Of a stretch of 64,000 bases of DNA, positions 10,401 through 18,296 are shown piece by piece (positions within the stretch are counted from its first letter, which is position 1; each line of letters opens with the position of its first letter). Both the position numbers and the translations under genes were made by a program. The notes under the pieces are model-generated. The model worked only from the letters and a program-made list of their open reading frames with translations. It was not told where the DNA came from and made no database searches. The DNA comes from Bacteroidetes bacterium GWF2_33_16 (GTDB lineage: Bacteria > Bacteroidota > Bacteroidia > Bacteroidales > UBA12077), in contig MEOE01000010.1 in NCBI GenBank assembly GCA_001768565.1, positions 96,704 through 160,703 of the forward strand, given 5' to 3'.

Positions 10401-10539
10401 AACTATAGTAAATACATATAAACCAGCTGGCGAACATTATGTTCTTTGGAAAAATCCAGGACTCGCAAGTGGTATTTACTATTTGGTTGTAACCTCAGAT
10501 TTTGAAAAATCAACAACCAAATTAGTAATTCAGAAATAA
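4474..10539 (+). CDS. Giant PKD-repeat protein with T9SS type A sorting signal
   Basis: Predicted cell-surface or secreted protein of 2021 aa. It has a signal peptide (MKKLYFRFILMVLMIANLHVSAQ). I count about 13 PKD-type motifs of the form W-x-FGDG...Y...G.Y.V.L; from about residue 930 to 1790 they form a tandem array with a unit of 81-85 residues (about 245 bp). Around residues 700-800 a non-PKD insert includes a CLCKPP segment. The last ~80 residues (LKVYPNPLQTHTRIEYYL..., ending STTKLVIQK) match the type A T9SS C-terminal domain (TIGR04183-like) that is removed on secretion. No catalytic domain is visible, so an adhesive or matrix role is an inference. It is monocistronic, closed by a strong terminator. 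Confidence 0.92.
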   Translation: MKKLYFRFILMVLMIANLHVSAQDYVQFDVNYDQFKCSPVVVYINNYSSFSYYTGVVTYNWYLDGSLFSSVQYPDTVTVYAGSHEIRLQALDTLGGLIGENWQFVNINGFTHQFYTDPADAVVPGQPVNFFTNDQHQWAIWKLHNGIILKYNWVKYVYTTPGVYPVKLTVGGDCGIDSVIQYITVDTSAIPFTEIMVTNTYLCPNDEFILTASKAFKNEWIIEGNTFEAKELYYAFADTGIHTVVLKNTNEYGNAGFDTAFIEVRSDIPVSAYFYPSFNNATCPNNELNFEAESAGTFEWDFGDGSTGFGKRVHNTFVDTGTYNVTLYATNGCGTQDTMTQPIPIFYDINNYAPYPNFYFSNIDDSWQESISVCQNEEVRVKYDNGSQEGVTYTWLIDSMEYTQEEVSHFFTKPGSYEIKLTSRNNCNSEQYTSKWVYVDSTITPNVNIGFAPTAICPGELVYFFDDNNKFREDGPARMTYSIDFGDGNTISNITKPTDPNMNFLAVHPYVVPGTYTFTVTATNTCGNTFTYIDSVLVSDDPDRIPFYYTHNTSTDDKMEGEFEDWSVIPNKQYTTFNVNVGLQNWNSCGPMDSLVYVYFWYGYFDMNDPNLGPPNGFVQVKAPGTAIAYVPFNVVQPSVGLATVWYCNKDYLDKDPQVSAIPYDSTLMQQVQSYPTYPGTNFVVPQNLVLDGMQWSMEQSCLCKPPADKIKGEWNYQTDGGYYHLLNIYEDSLGSLFYDASAGPDPWDGNRTLFQNGTVNMMNDSTIELMASNGDCFEIGMYRFTAINDNLTLTFLYDNCISRIPFLVQKPFVRTQYDNYDSEIKGGCPGDTIGFRIIGGSSYEWHIRGTTSTLPYTYYVYPDTGVFEEFVVATNLCGRSDTIYTKVLISQNNFPDVSWNINKWNAKRFEPILFESYVRSDFNNHIFLWDFGDGTSSTLRNPTHFYTVEGEYTITLTVENGCGQFSEQRTIYITKETAVCEAKFMYTSTGDTVFFTNKALGSISSYYWEFGDGKVSTKPNPVNIYPSEGIYLVTLTVYDSINDCSNQIRKQIMVGNIGCIANFNFTVNSVTKSVSFNNLSSGDITEYYWSFGDGKFSTDINPINTYLREGTYKVCLTTHDSTTNCMSEACKIVTIGNPYIVADFSYYIDPQTDMVGFSDISTGTITNWYWDFGDGNWDTIPEPEHAYANSGEYTVCLSVFDSYNGAFADVCKTIMVITDTSLVSTKADFAYFVNPVTRKVDFIDKSTGAITNWYWTFGDGTYQAGKNVSKTYTAPGMYNVCLVVFNSGTGERSEICKTIQVGVISCNVNANFGYFINPTTKQVTFSDKTTGIVQKYFWDFGNGKTSTLKNPIHTYQNSGFYLVSLAVRDTINGCTDYFADFIQVGAADCKSDFNFTITDLGTNTVKFTNTATGNIGTYFWYFNDGFYSTEANPAHSYGSGGLYSVSLTVADNTGLCFDYRVKDVQVGTIDCNADFTYYIDPATNEAYFTNKVLGASTSMYWMFGDGNHFIGQDPVHQYYAPGYYKVSLNTFNSANGCMDYDEKVVLIGSPGNDVDASFVFTSNLATREVKFSNQSNGENLKYSWSFGDGTTSILANPVKTYATGGYKFVCLTATDSISKMQNTMCEMIQVSADAQSNCLSRFNYDIDTTTKTVKFKDKSYGSPNQFNWDFGDGTTSTVQNPTKVYAANGYYLVGLKTKNSTGCGSYEYEIVNVNAGTGIQAMFTYYVDTTTKGKPGGKPVDMIGVRHGGGSSLSWNYGDGSVKTSKVINETTLRPSHIYENPGIYNACLIISDPIINQSDTFCNLISIPYEITATESICEGSSYNFMGTMLTTAGNYVDTTTSVIGVDSIVYLTLSVNSIPDKPTASLSGSTLTSSTGTTYQWYLNGSIINGATNQTYTPTVSGNYTVIITNSSGCNSVASDPVNVVISGIQDINPFSLKVYPNPLQTHTRIEYYLTNTQQIKIALYDVAGNLIETIVNTYKPAGEHYVLWKNPGLASGIYYLVVTSDFEKSTTKLVIQK

Positions 10540-10555
10540 CAATTCATTATTTATT

Positions 10556-10588
10556 AAAGAGCCTTGAAGAAATTCAAGGCTCTTTTTA
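10556..10588 (+). terminator. Intrinsic terminator of the PKD gene
   Basis: Thirteen-bp stem AAAGAGCCTTGAA (10556-10568) and TTCAAGGCTCTTT (10573-10585) with a GAAA tetraloop, running into a T-tract. Also symmetrical enough to work from the other strand. Confidence 0.93.
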
Positions 10589-10650
10589 TTTATTTTGAAA
10601 AAGCTAAATACAACTTTTGTATTTTTATATAATTAAAAATTAAATATTTT

Positions 10651-11790
10651 ATGAAAATATATCTTGATTATAATGCCACTACTCCAATAGATAAAGAAGT
10701 AGCAAATGCAATGCTACCCTATTTAACCGAATATTTCGGCAATCCTTCAAGCTCGCATAGCTTTGGCAGAGAGACAAAAAAAGCAGTTGAGAATGCCAGA
10801 AATCAGGTTGCTGGATTATTGAATTGCAAACCTAACGAAATCATTTTTACTAGTGGTGGTACCGAATCAAATAATTATGCTATTAAAGGTTATGCTTTCG
10901 CTAATGAGTATAAAGGAAATCATATTATTACCACCACAATTGAGCATCCTGCAGTTACGGAGGTATGTAAATATCTTGCAACAAAAGGATTTCAAATTTC
11001 TTATATCCCGGTTAATGAGTTTGGATTAGTCGATTTAGTGAAACTCGAAGCAGCAATCACTCCTAAAACCATTCTAATTACTGTAATGCATGCTAACAAT
11101 GAGATTGGAACCATTCAGCCAATTGCGGAAATTGCTTCTATTGCTAAAAAACATAATATAACATTTCATACTGATGCAGCTCAATCCGTGGGAAAATACC
11201 TAACCAATGTTCGGCAATTAGGTGTTGATATGCTTTCAATTGCTGGTCATAAGTTATATGCACCCAAAGGTACTGGAGCTTTATATATTCGTAATGGAAT
11301 TATACTTGAGAAACTTATGCATGGTGCAGATCATGAACAAAACAAACGTGCAGGAACAGAAAATGTGCTGGAAATAGTTGGTTTGGGAAAAGCCTGTGAA
11401 ATTGCATTGCTTGATATGAGTAAAAATAAATTGCATTTAAAACAAATGCGTGATCTGTTATTTTCTAATCTTCGTGACAAACTACCCGAAATAAAATTAA
11501 ATGGGCATCCCGAATTACGTTTACCAAACACTCTAAATATAAGCTTTCCTGGAATTGAAGCCAATGTATTGCTAAGCGAACTAGAATCAAAAGGAATTGC
11601 AGCATCTGCTGGAGCAGCATGTCACACAGGTTCAGTTAAGGTTTCATTGGTATTACAAGCAATTAGCCTAAATACTAAATTTGCAATGGGAACTATTCGG
11701 TTTTCGGTTGGGAAATACACCACTATAGAAGAAATAACTGAGGCTTCAGAAATAATTATTAAAACTGTTAAAAAACTAAAAACCAATTAA
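10651..11790 (+). CDS. Cysteine desulfurase, NifS/IscS-like
   Basis: PLP enzyme that takes sulfur from cysteine as a protein persulfide, for Fe-S clusters or thio-modifications; 379 aa, normal for the family. The PLP site is SIAGHKLYAPKG with the Schiff-base lysine at residue 201; HTDAAQSVGK binds the cofactor; the catalytic cysteine is residue 324 in SAGAACHTGS. The mobile-loop sequence and the lack of suf/isc genes nearby make it closest to stand-alone NifS-like enzymes, so I give no gene symbol. Monocistronic by position: a terminator lies upstream and 82 bp separate it from the next gene. Confidence 0.93.
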   Translation: MKIYLDYNATTPIDKEVANAMLPYLTEYFGNPSSSHSFGRETKKAVENARNQVAGLLNCKPNEIIFTSGGTESNNYAIKGYAFANEYKGNHIITTTIEHPAVTEVCKYLATKGFQISYIPVNEFGLVDLVKLEAAITPKTILITVMHANNEIGTIQPIAEIASIAKKHNITFHTDAAQSVGKYLTNVRQLGVDMLSIAGHKLYAPKGTGALYIRNGIILEKLMHGADHEQNKRAGTENVLEIVGLGKACEIALLDMSKNKLHLKQMRDLLFSNLRDKLPEIKLNGHPELRLPNTLNISFPGIEANVLLSELESKGIAASAGAACHTGSVKVSLVLQAISLNTKFAMGTIRFSVGKYTTIEEITEASEIIIKTVKKLKTN

Positions 11791-11872
11791 CATCAAAAAC
11801 AAATTGGATCTGAAGTCGTTTATAATATATTTAAACAAATCTTTATTTATGTATTTTAATAAAAAACAACCT

Positions 11873-12364
11873 ATGAAATTAAAATCTATTTCGTTTCTAA
11901 TAATGTTATTTAGTTTATCATTAAATCTAAATGCTCAAACCAATATTCCCGAACTAAACAAAGAGATAATAAACTATGTTGAATCTGTTATTGGCACACA
12001 AGTCGAACGTGGTGAATGTTGGGATTTAGCTAATCAGGCTCTAATTAAGGTTGAAGCAGATTGGGATAGAGAATATAAATACGGTAAAAAGATTGATCCA
12101 AAAAAAGACAAAGTATTTCCAGGTGATTTAATCCAATTTGAGAATGTTAAAGTAAAATATACCAAAGGAAATGCGACCTATACCGAAATAATGGAACATC
12201 ACACAGCAATAGTTTACAAAGTTTTAGGTAAGGGAGTATACGAACTTGCTCATCAGAATACCGAATTTTCTGGAAGAAAAGTAGGATTAAGCAAACTTGA
12301 TATTAATACTGTTGTACATGGTAAAATGTATTTTTACAGACCGACAAAAAACCTAAAGAAATGA
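11873..12364 (+). CDS. Exported CHAP/NlpC-like protein, 163 aa
   Basis: Secreted or periplasmic protein with a signal peptide ([22 protein letters not shown]). The mature part has [12 protein letters not shown] with a conserved cysteine early in a helix, GDLIQFENV, and [10 protein letters not shown] with a candidate catalytic histidine. This Cys/His order and spacing resembles papain-fold CHAP amidases that cut cell-wall peptides; the match is by eye only. I chose the ATG at 11873 because it starts the signal peptide; an earlier in-frame ATG at 11804 adds 23 residues with no such property. Its stop overlaps the next start by 4 nt (ATGA), so the two are co-translated. Confidence 0.75.
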   Translation: MKLKSISFLIMLFSLSLNLNAQTNIPELNKEIINYVESVIGTQVERGECWDLANQALIKVEADWDREYKYGKKIDPKKDKVFPGDLIQFENVKVKYTKGNATYTEIMEHHTAIVYKVLGKGVYELAHQNTEFSGRKVGLSKLDINTVVHGKMYFYRPTKNLKK

Positions 12365-13125
12365 TAAATAGATGGAATTTAAACAATAAGAAAGCTCTCA
12401 TTACAGGTGGAACAAAAGGTATAGGCGAAGCTATTGCTAAGGAATTTATTGATCTTGGTGCTGAGGTTCTTGTTGTTTCCAGAAATAATGAAGATTTCGA
12501 AAAACTAAAATCATTGCTTAAAAATCCAGAGAAACTTAGTTACTATTCTGCTGATGTATCAAAATTAAGTGATATTGAAAAATTAGCTGACTTTGTAAAT
12601 ACTAAATGGGGCAAACTTGATATATTGGTAAATAATGTTGGAACCAATATTCGAAAAAAAACTATTGAGTATTCATATGAAGAATTCGATAAAATTATAC
12701 AAACCAATTTACGCTCAGCATTTGAGTTAAGTAAATCGCTTTATCCGCTACTTAAAAAATCAGAACAGGGTAATATTGTTAATATAAGTTCTGTAGCAGG
12801 AATAACACATTTGCGTACAGGCTCCATTTATGGAATGACTAAAGCTGCACTCATTCAGCTTACAAAAAATCTCGCTGGAGAATGGGCCACAGATTCAATT
12901 AGAGTAAATGCCGTCGCACCCTGGTATATCCGAACACCTTTGGCAGAAACAGTTCTAAAAAACACGGAGTATTACAATGAGGTAATTTCGCGCACTCCAA
13001 TGAAAAAAGTTGGAAACCCAGAAGATGTTGCTGCTGCTGTTGCCTTTTTATGTATGCCTTCGGCTGCATATATTACTGGCCAATGTTTAGCTGTTGATGG
13101 AGGATTTACTATTAATGGGTTTTAA
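12361..13125 (+). CDS. Short-chain dehydrogenase/reductase (tropinone reductase-like)
   Basis: Cytoplasmic NAD(P)-dependent oxidoreductase with a Rossmann fold, 254 aa. Nucleotide motif TGGTKGIG at about residues 16-23, NNVG near 90, and the catalytic Ser..YxxxK as NISSVAG...YGMTK. The C-terminal [15 protein letters not shown] is typical of the classical SDR subfamily. The sequence style ([31 protein letters not shown]) is closest to the tropinone reductase-like group; the substrate cannot be told from sequence. It overlaps the upstream exported gene by 4 nt, an odd pairing with no obvious pathway. Confidence 0.9.
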   Translation: MINRWNLNNKKALITGGTKGIGEAIAKEFIDLGAEVLVVSRNNEDFEKLKSLLKNPEKLSYYSADVSKLSDIEKLADFVNTKWGKLDILVNNVGTNIRKKTIEYSYEEFDKIIQTNLRSAFELSKSLYPLLKKSEQGNIVNISSVAGITHLRTGSIYGMTKAALIQLTKNLAGEWATDSIRVNAVAPWYIRTPLAETVLKNTEYYNEVISRTPMKKVGNPEDVAAAVAFLCMPSAAYITGQCLAVDGGFTINGF

Positions 13126-13128
13126 TTG

Positions 13129-13247
13129 GTGACCTGTGATCCGTGAACTGTGAGTTTCTATTTTAGTTTTCTTTCTTGATATTTGATACTTGTTTCTTGA
13201 ATCTTTTATCTTGTTCTTTTTACTTGTTTCTTGCTTGTTTCTTGAAT
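13129..13247. repeat. Degenerate 7-bp tandem repeat tract B (two heptamer families)
   Basis: Between convergent genes. First block, four perfect-register units GTGACCT, GTGATCC, GTGAACT, GTGAGTT (13129-13156). After a T-rich spacer the second block reads CTTGATA (13175), TTTGATA, CTTGTTT, CTTGAAT, CTTTTAT, CTTGTTC, then a 6-nt unit, CTTGTTT (13223), a CTTG fragment, CTTGTTT (13234), CTTGAAT (13241-13247). It abuts the TAG stop of the minus-strand gene at 13249. No hairpin terminator is present in this junction. Confidence 0.75.
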
Positions 13248-13248
13248 A

Positions 13249-14445
13249 CTATTTACAATATTTCTCCAAATATTCAATAGATAGTAAACTTCCGTATCGT
13301 TTCCCTTTTCTCCAATCAGAACATGCTCCAGTTTTATTGCCTGATTGATAACGTGCAAATCCCTTTTTGGCCCATAGTTCGCCCTGGCGGGCATCAAGGT
13401 CGAGTGCCATTGAATAATCAATTTCTGCAAATTGATAAGTTCCTATTTTGGTATATATATCTCCTCGTAACTCAAATTGCCTAATTGTTTTTTTGTTTTC
13501 AAGTGATTCGTTTATGCACTTAAGTGCATCGAGATTTTCTCCTTTTTGAAAATACGAACTAGCTTTAATATAAAAAGCATCGGGGTTTTGTGGATATAGT
13601 TCAAGGTAGAAATCTACTTGTTCTATTGCCTTATCAAATTCTGAGTTAGTTAAAAGTGCTTCGGCCTTTAGTAAGTAAAAATCGGATTTATAAGGATTTA
13701 ACCGCAAAAGCTTATTCACATCGCTTAACACTTCTGAATTCTCCGATATTTTTTGATTAATTGTAATTCGTTGCAAATAAAAATTAATATCTGATGAGCG
13801 TAATAATATCGCATTGTCGATATTTAATTTAGCACTTTTAAATTCTGAATTATACAGGTTTATTTTACTTAACAAATAATAGGCATCGGCAATATTCGGA
13901 TTCCGATTGATTATTTCATTGGCGAGAAAAAATGCTTCGTTGTAATTACCATTCTTGATATATTTCTCGACTTTATAAATCTGTTTTTCTGTTGATGAAT
14001 ATATATTTGTTTTTAAAATACTATCAATGAACTCCGAATCTTGAATTTTTCTGAAGTCAGTATCAGTTAGTAACTCATAAAGCAAAATCTTATCTGTAGA
14101 TTTTAGATTATTGAGCAATGCTTTTTCTGCATTTGAAATATCGTTTTTCAGCAGATAAATCCTGGCTTGTAATATGGCAGCACTACCCTTTTGTTTTTTT
14201 TTCAACAACTCACAATCGTTCAAAGCTTTATCCAGATCATTTACCTTAATAAAAGCATTTATTCTGGCGTTTAAGAAATATGTATTATTATCGCTATTAA
14301 TTAATTGTGTAAGAGAGTCAATCGCCTCGGCATACAAGCCTTTTTCAATATTCACAAATGGTTTTAACTCCCCCACTTCTATCTGCTGTGCATTAAGAAT
14401 ATGATGTGTAAAAATTAAGTATACTGATAAAAGTAAAATTCTCAT
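13249..14445 (-). CDS. Exported TPR-repeat protein, 398 aa
   Basis: Signal peptide (MRILLLSVYLIFTHHILNAQQ), then helical tetratricopeptide repeats over nearly the whole length, with TPR signatures such as NPDAFYIKASSYFQKGENLDALKCINESL and FAEIDYSMALDLDARQGELWAKKGFARYQSGN. A C-terminal CSDWRKGKRYG segment is common in Bacteroidota TPR proteins. TPRs bind protein partners; none is identifiable. I use the ATG at 14445, 4 nt after the stop of the adhesin gene; an in-frame TTG at 14457 would add only 4 residues. It is the last gene of a three-gene unit with the CHU_C adhesin and the DUF6702 protein. Confidence 0.85.
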   Translation of the reverse strand: MRILLLSVYLIFTHHILNAQQIEVGELKPFVNIEKGLYAEAIDSLTQLINSDNNTYFLNARINAFIKVNDLDKALNDCELLKKKQKGSAAILQARIYLLKNDISNAEKALLNNLKSTDKILLYELLTDTDFRKIQDSEFIDSILKTNIYSSTEKQIYKVEKYIKNGNYNEAFFLANEIINRNPNIADAYYLLSKINLYNSEFKSAKLNIDNAILLRSSDINFYLQRITINQKISENSEVLSDVNKLLRLNPYKSDFYLLKAEALLTNSEFDKAIEQVDFYLELYPQNPDAFYIKASSYFQKGENLDALKCINESLENKKTIRQFELRGDIYTKIGTYQFAEIDYSMALDLDARQGELWAKKGFARYQSGNKTGACSDWRKGKRYGSLLSIEYLEKYCK

Positions 14446-14449
14446 CAAA

Positions 14450-17059
14450 TCATTCAAATATTAAACCTGTTTCTTCGGCATACACATGAATAAACCCAAC
14501 CAGATTCCTGACTTCAAGTCCTGTAACACGGGGTTCCCAAACATCGCAAATATAATAATACACCCCAGTAGAAACCGTTGTATTTGTTCCTTTTCTTTTT
14601 CCATCCCATTCAATTAATGGATTATCGGTCTGAAAAACCAGCTCTCCCCATCGGTTAAAGATTTTCATATCTACTTTTCTAACATATCCTAATGGGTTAT
14701 CGGCAATAAAAATATCATTCAGGTTATCGCCATTAGGTGAGAAAACATTGGGCAATGCATAATAACTGCATTCATCAACACAGCGGACATATGATAGATT
14801 ACTTTCATTCCCGAATGAATCTACAGCAGAAACAGCGTAACATCCACCCATTGTCTCTACAGGAAAATGCTCAAAAAAAGTGCTCTCTGCTCCCTCAATT
14901 CTTGCAATAGAGTCAAAGGCAGTATTGTAAAGTTTTGTATAATAAACCTCATATGCAACAACATCATCAGCACATGTATTATTAGGATTGCTCCAGGTAA
15001 GTGTATTAAACAAACTGTCGCATGATGACCTTACATGTAATTCAGGTTGGCATGGATGCTGATAATCCATAGGTGTTTCGCAACGCTCGTTCGACCAATT
15101 TTGAGTAGGATATTCATGAAAACCATCTCTATATGTTCCAAAACTCTTAACCTTATAACAATACTCGGCTCCATTATATAGTCCAATATCATTAAAATTA
15201 ATTATTTCTGATGTTGTTATTGAATCATATTGCATGGTTACCTTATTAAGCCTGTAAATAACATAATAATTATCAATCCATGGTGTATTTCTATTAATCT
15301 CAATCATAACCATATTATCGGCAGGAGTAAGATTTAGAAAAACAGACGAAGCCATTTGCGGTGTTCCAATACGAAATCTATTACCCGCACCATCATTAAA
15401 TAAAGCCACTGAATAACTAAAAGAAGAATCCAAAGTATTTAATCCTGTTTCGTAATAAGTTGTATCATCAAGATTCGTAAGTGAATCGATTAAATTAAAC
15501 TTCATTCCATATAAACCTGCCGATCGGTAAATTAGATATTTATATGGTCCAGTAGCATTTGGAATAGTATCAAGCCTTTCAGGTTTTTTCCAGCGAACCA
15601 TAATTTCTCCATTTGTTTTATCTGTATTTGTAACAGAAACATTTGTCATTATAGGAAAACCGGGTGAAAGTGAGATACATACCTCCTCATCAGATGGGTA
15701 ACTCTGAGCACCATCAGCATATTCTGATACAACCCGATAACAGTATTTTATTCCCTGTACTAATCCTTCACCAAAATCATCATCTCTAAAAACAGTATCG
15801 GTTGATTCTCCAACAAAAAGATAACCATCATCTTCAGATAAACCTGTTTTGCAACTATCGAAAACATAATAAGATGGTATATCACGTCTATAAATCAAAT
15901 ATTTTGTAACATGGCAATCGCATGTGTCCCAACTTATACGTGCAAAGCCATTTCCTGGCTCAATTCGCAATCCAGTTGGAGCCGGGCCAATGACCTTAAC
16001 GGTAAACTGATCGTTATCAACAAGATTTATGTCTGCATTATTATCTTTTGCCGTTAGCAGTACTTCGTGCGGCGATTTTCGAATATGACTGCAATTGGTT
16101 ATCCATGTGAACCTTGAAACTAATTCACCTGGTAAAGATGTGATAGATTCTAATGTTGCCGGACTATTTGCAAACAAGAATGGTCCACCAACTGCTGAAT
16201 GACTGATTAAATCATCGTCGGGATCTGTGCTTCTTACAATAAGTTTTGCAGTATCACCCACAGGAATACAAATATCTTGAATATCATCATTTACAGGAGG
16301 ATTATTTGTAGTTGCAAAAACATCTATCTGCATATCACGTGTAATATAACCAATCTTTATGTTGTTGCGCCATTCTTCAATCTGAATTGCAATATTGTAT
16401 TTACCAACATTAGGGGGAGTATCCCAAATCAGGTTTCCGAAAACAGGATCAATTGTTAGCGACGATGTTGCTGGAGGAAGAGAATAGCCTGAAATAGGTT
16501 TTCCATCTTCGCCAGTGCATGTTGTAAATTTATACGAAAGACTGTCGCCATCCATATCATAAGCTCCAGGATTATGATTAAAAACACGGTATTGAGCCGC
16601 TTTATCAATTGGATAATTCAATAAAACAGGAGTATTATTATATCCAAAATCAGGATTAACAAACAACAATGTTTTAATAGAAAATACAGTATTTACGGAG
16701 TTTGGAATATTAACAACTCCAAAATTTCGGTTTGGATCCTGAACTAATATCTCAAAGATTCCTGGTCCGGGATATGTATGCCTTGCCACATATGTACTAC
16801 GAATATAATTTTCGGGCAACGAAATGGAATCGCGTCTTTCAACTTTAGAAATTGTACCATCGCCCCATTCTACATCTAGTGAAAGCCTGAATACCCCACT
16901 TAATTTATATGTATAGGTTGTAACTGTAATTTCATAAGTAAGATTCGAAATTTGCTTATATGTAATCTCTCCTGCCCTATTATGCGTTGCATATATTGGT
17001 GTAGCAAATAAAAAACATAATAGTAAAACGTATAAATATTTTTTATTAAGAATCATCAT
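14450..17059 (-). CDS. Surface adhesin with gliding-type (CHU_C) T9SS sorting domain
   Basis: Secreted 869-aa protein. Signal peptide (MMILNKKYLYVLLLCFLFATPIYA) with mature start THNRAGEITYKQI, which is common in this adhesin type. Residues about 25-350 form Ig/cadherin-like beta domains (DMDGDSLSYKFTTC, STDPDDDLISHSA); 360-720 hold several fibronectin III-like repeats (PTGLRIEPGNGFARISWDTCDC, YCYRVVSEYADG). The last ~100 residues, starting PNVFSPNGDNLNDIF and including MKIFNRWGELVFQT, are the type B T9SS/gliding-associated C-terminal domain (TIGR04131-like). Its ATG overlaps the upstream DUF6702 stop (ATGA). Role in attachment or motility is inferred from the family. Confidence 0.92.
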   Translation of the reverse strand: MMILNKKYLYVLLLCFLFATPIYATHNRAGEITYKQISNLTYEITVTTYTYKLSGVFRLSLDVEWGDGTISKVERRDSISLPENYIRSTYVARHTYPGPGIFEILVQDPNRNFGVVNIPNSVNTVFSIKTLLFVNPDFGYNNTPVLLNYPIDKAAQYRVFNHNPGAYDMDGDSLSYKFTTCTGEDGKPISGYSLPPATSSLTIDPVFGNLIWDTPPNVGKYNIAIQIEEWRNNIKIGYITRDMQIDVFATTNNPPVNDDIQDICIPVGDTAKLIVRSTDPDDDLISHSAVGGPFLFANSPATLESITSLPGELVSRFTWITNCSHIRKSPHEVLLTAKDNNADINLVDNDQFTVKVIGPAPTGLRIEPGNGFARISWDTCDCHVTKYLIYRRDIPSYYVFDSCKTGLSEDDGYLFVGESTDTVFRDDDFGEGLVQGIKYCYRVVSEYADGAQSYPSDEEVCISLSPGFPIMTNVSVTNTDKTNGEIMVRWKKPERLDTIPNATGPYKYLIYRSAGLYGMKFNLIDSLTNLDDTTYYETGLNTLDSSFSYSVALFNDGAGNRFRIGTPQMASSVFLNLTPADNMVMIEINRNTPWIDNYYVIYRLNKVTMQYDSITTSEIINFNDIGLYNGAEYCYKVKSFGTYRDGFHEYPTQNWSNERCETPMDYQHPCQPELHVRSSCDSLFNTLTWSNPNNTCADDVVAYEVYYTKLYNTAFDSIARIEGAESTFFEHFPVETMGGCYAVSAVDSFGNESNLSYVRCVDECSYYALPNVFSPNGDNLNDIFIADNPLGYVRKVDMKIFNRWGELVFQTDNPLIEWDGKRKGTNTTVSTGVYYYICDVWEPRVTGLEVRNLVGFIHVYAEETGLIFE

Positions 17060-17556
17060 TTAAGATTAATTTCCTTTTCTGTAATTTTATAATCAAACTG
17101 ATATCCGACCTCTTTACCTTCTGTCTTTAAAATCAGTAAGTTTTTCTGATCAAAGTATAAGTCAAGTAACATTTTATTGGTAATTTTTAAGTATTTAACT
17201 TCCTGATTTACATTTATTGCTAAGTTAAACCAGATGGCATCATCGTTTATTTTCCAATTAACAATAGTCAGTTTCAATGCATTTTCGTTATTGGCTTCAA
17301 GTATAAAATGAGTTTCAAAATATGCCTTTATCAATTCTTTGTATCTGTTGTAGTTTGATTCAGTCCGCAAATCTACTTCAACCTCATTTAAATGAAAAAA
17401 AAGCAGACGAAAATCATCTTCAAAAATTTTAATTGATAATTCTATCTTGTTCTTATCTTTAAAATACTCAAGATTAGAAACCGATACATGAACAGGATGC
17501 ATGTTCCCTAAACTAGTGAATGAGAAAAACAAAACAATATTAATCCACTTAAACAT
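17056..17556 (-). CDS. DUF6702-like exported protein, 166 aa
   Basis: Signal peptide, then HPVHVSVSNLEYFKDKNKIELSIKIF, a conserved start of the mature protein that I associate with the DUF6702 family; the rest alternates short beta strands. Function unknown. In this phylum such genes are commonly found next to HupE/UreJ-type membrane proteins, as here (divergent, 52 bp apart). It is the first gene of a unit with the adhesin (4-nt overlap) and TPR protein. A secreted partner of the HupE-like protein in metal handling is possible but only a guess from neighbourhood. Confidence 0.75.
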   Translation of the reverse strand: MFKWINIVLFFSFTSLGNMHPVHVSVSNLEYFKDKNKIELSIKIFEDDFRLLFFHLNEVEVDLRTESNYNRYKELIKAYFETHFILEANNENALKLTIVNWKINDDAIWFNLAINVNQEVKYLKITNKMLLDLYFDQKNLLILKTEGKEVGYQFDYKITEKEINLK

Positions 17557-17608
17557 ATGCTAAAATTACGATTTTTTTATTTCTTTGAGATAACTATTAT
17601 AAATTGAC

Positions 17609-18193
17609 ATGAGTATATTTACTATGTATTTTAATTTAGGAGTTTCGCACATAACCGATTTAGTTGGTTATGACCATATTCTGTTTATTATTGTTTTATG
17701 TGCAGCATATTCTCTTAGTCAGTGGAAAAATATTTTAATATTAATAACTGCCTTTACAGTTGGACATACCACAACACTCGTTCTTGCCCTATTAAATATT
17801 GTTAAAATACCAGGAGAAATAATTGAGTTTTTAATTCCTATAACCATTCTCATAACATCTATTGCAAATATTTTGCAAAAAAAAGATTTTGTGAATCCCC
17901 TACAACATTATCTCAAGTACAGTTTGGTTCTATTTTTTGGACTAATTCATGGATTGGGATTCTCTAATTACCTGCGTAGTTTATTAGGTTCTGAATCGGA
18001 CCTTATAAAACCTTTGTTTGCATTTAATCTCGGAATAGAATTGGGGCAGCTAATTATAGTCTTACTTATTCTTGCACTTACAGCTCTTACTATTAATCTT
18101 GGACATGCAAAAAAACGCGAATGGAATCTTGTTCTTTCAGGTTCAGGATTAGGAATATCACTAATACTAATATTGGAAAGATTCCCTTTTTAG
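17609..18193 (+). CDS. HupE/UreJ-type membrane protein
   Basis: Integral membrane protein of 194 aa with about six or seven helices. Diagnostic motifs of the HupE/UreJ_2 family are present: GVSHITDLVGYDHILF, FTVGHTTTL, EFLIPITI, FGLIHGLGFS and FNLGIELGQ. Family members near hydrogenase or urease operons are thought to move nickel or cobalt; no nickel enzyme is encoded in this window, so the substrate is open. Histidines in the first and fourth motifs are the likely metal ligands. Divergent from the DUF6702 gene, probably sharing the 52-bp control region. Confidence 0.85.
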   Translation: MSIFTMYFNLGVSHITDLVGYDHILFIIVLCAAYSLSQWKNILILITAFTVGHTTTLVLALLNIVKIPGEIIEFLIPITILITSIANILQKKDFVNPLQHYLKYSLVLFFGLIHGLGFSNYLRSLLGSESDLIKPLFAFNLGIELGQLIIVLLILALTALTINLGHAKKREWNLVLSGSGLGISLILILERFPF

Positions 18194-18296
18194 GTATCAT
18201 TTTTGATAATATTCTTTTGTAATTCTTTTTTTAGGTATTCACATTTTTAATTACTGATATTTTGTAAATTTACCTTATCTCAAAAATAAAGAAGCC

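Noticed and set aside
4474..10539. Antisense open frames inside the PKD gene
   Set aside because: Several 60-130 codon frames occur on the minus strand, but they are shadows of an AT-rich repeated gene with no signals.
13129..13247. Heptamer tract as a decayed gene
   Set aside because: The period is 7, not a multiple of 3, and no frame shows residual similarity to a protein.
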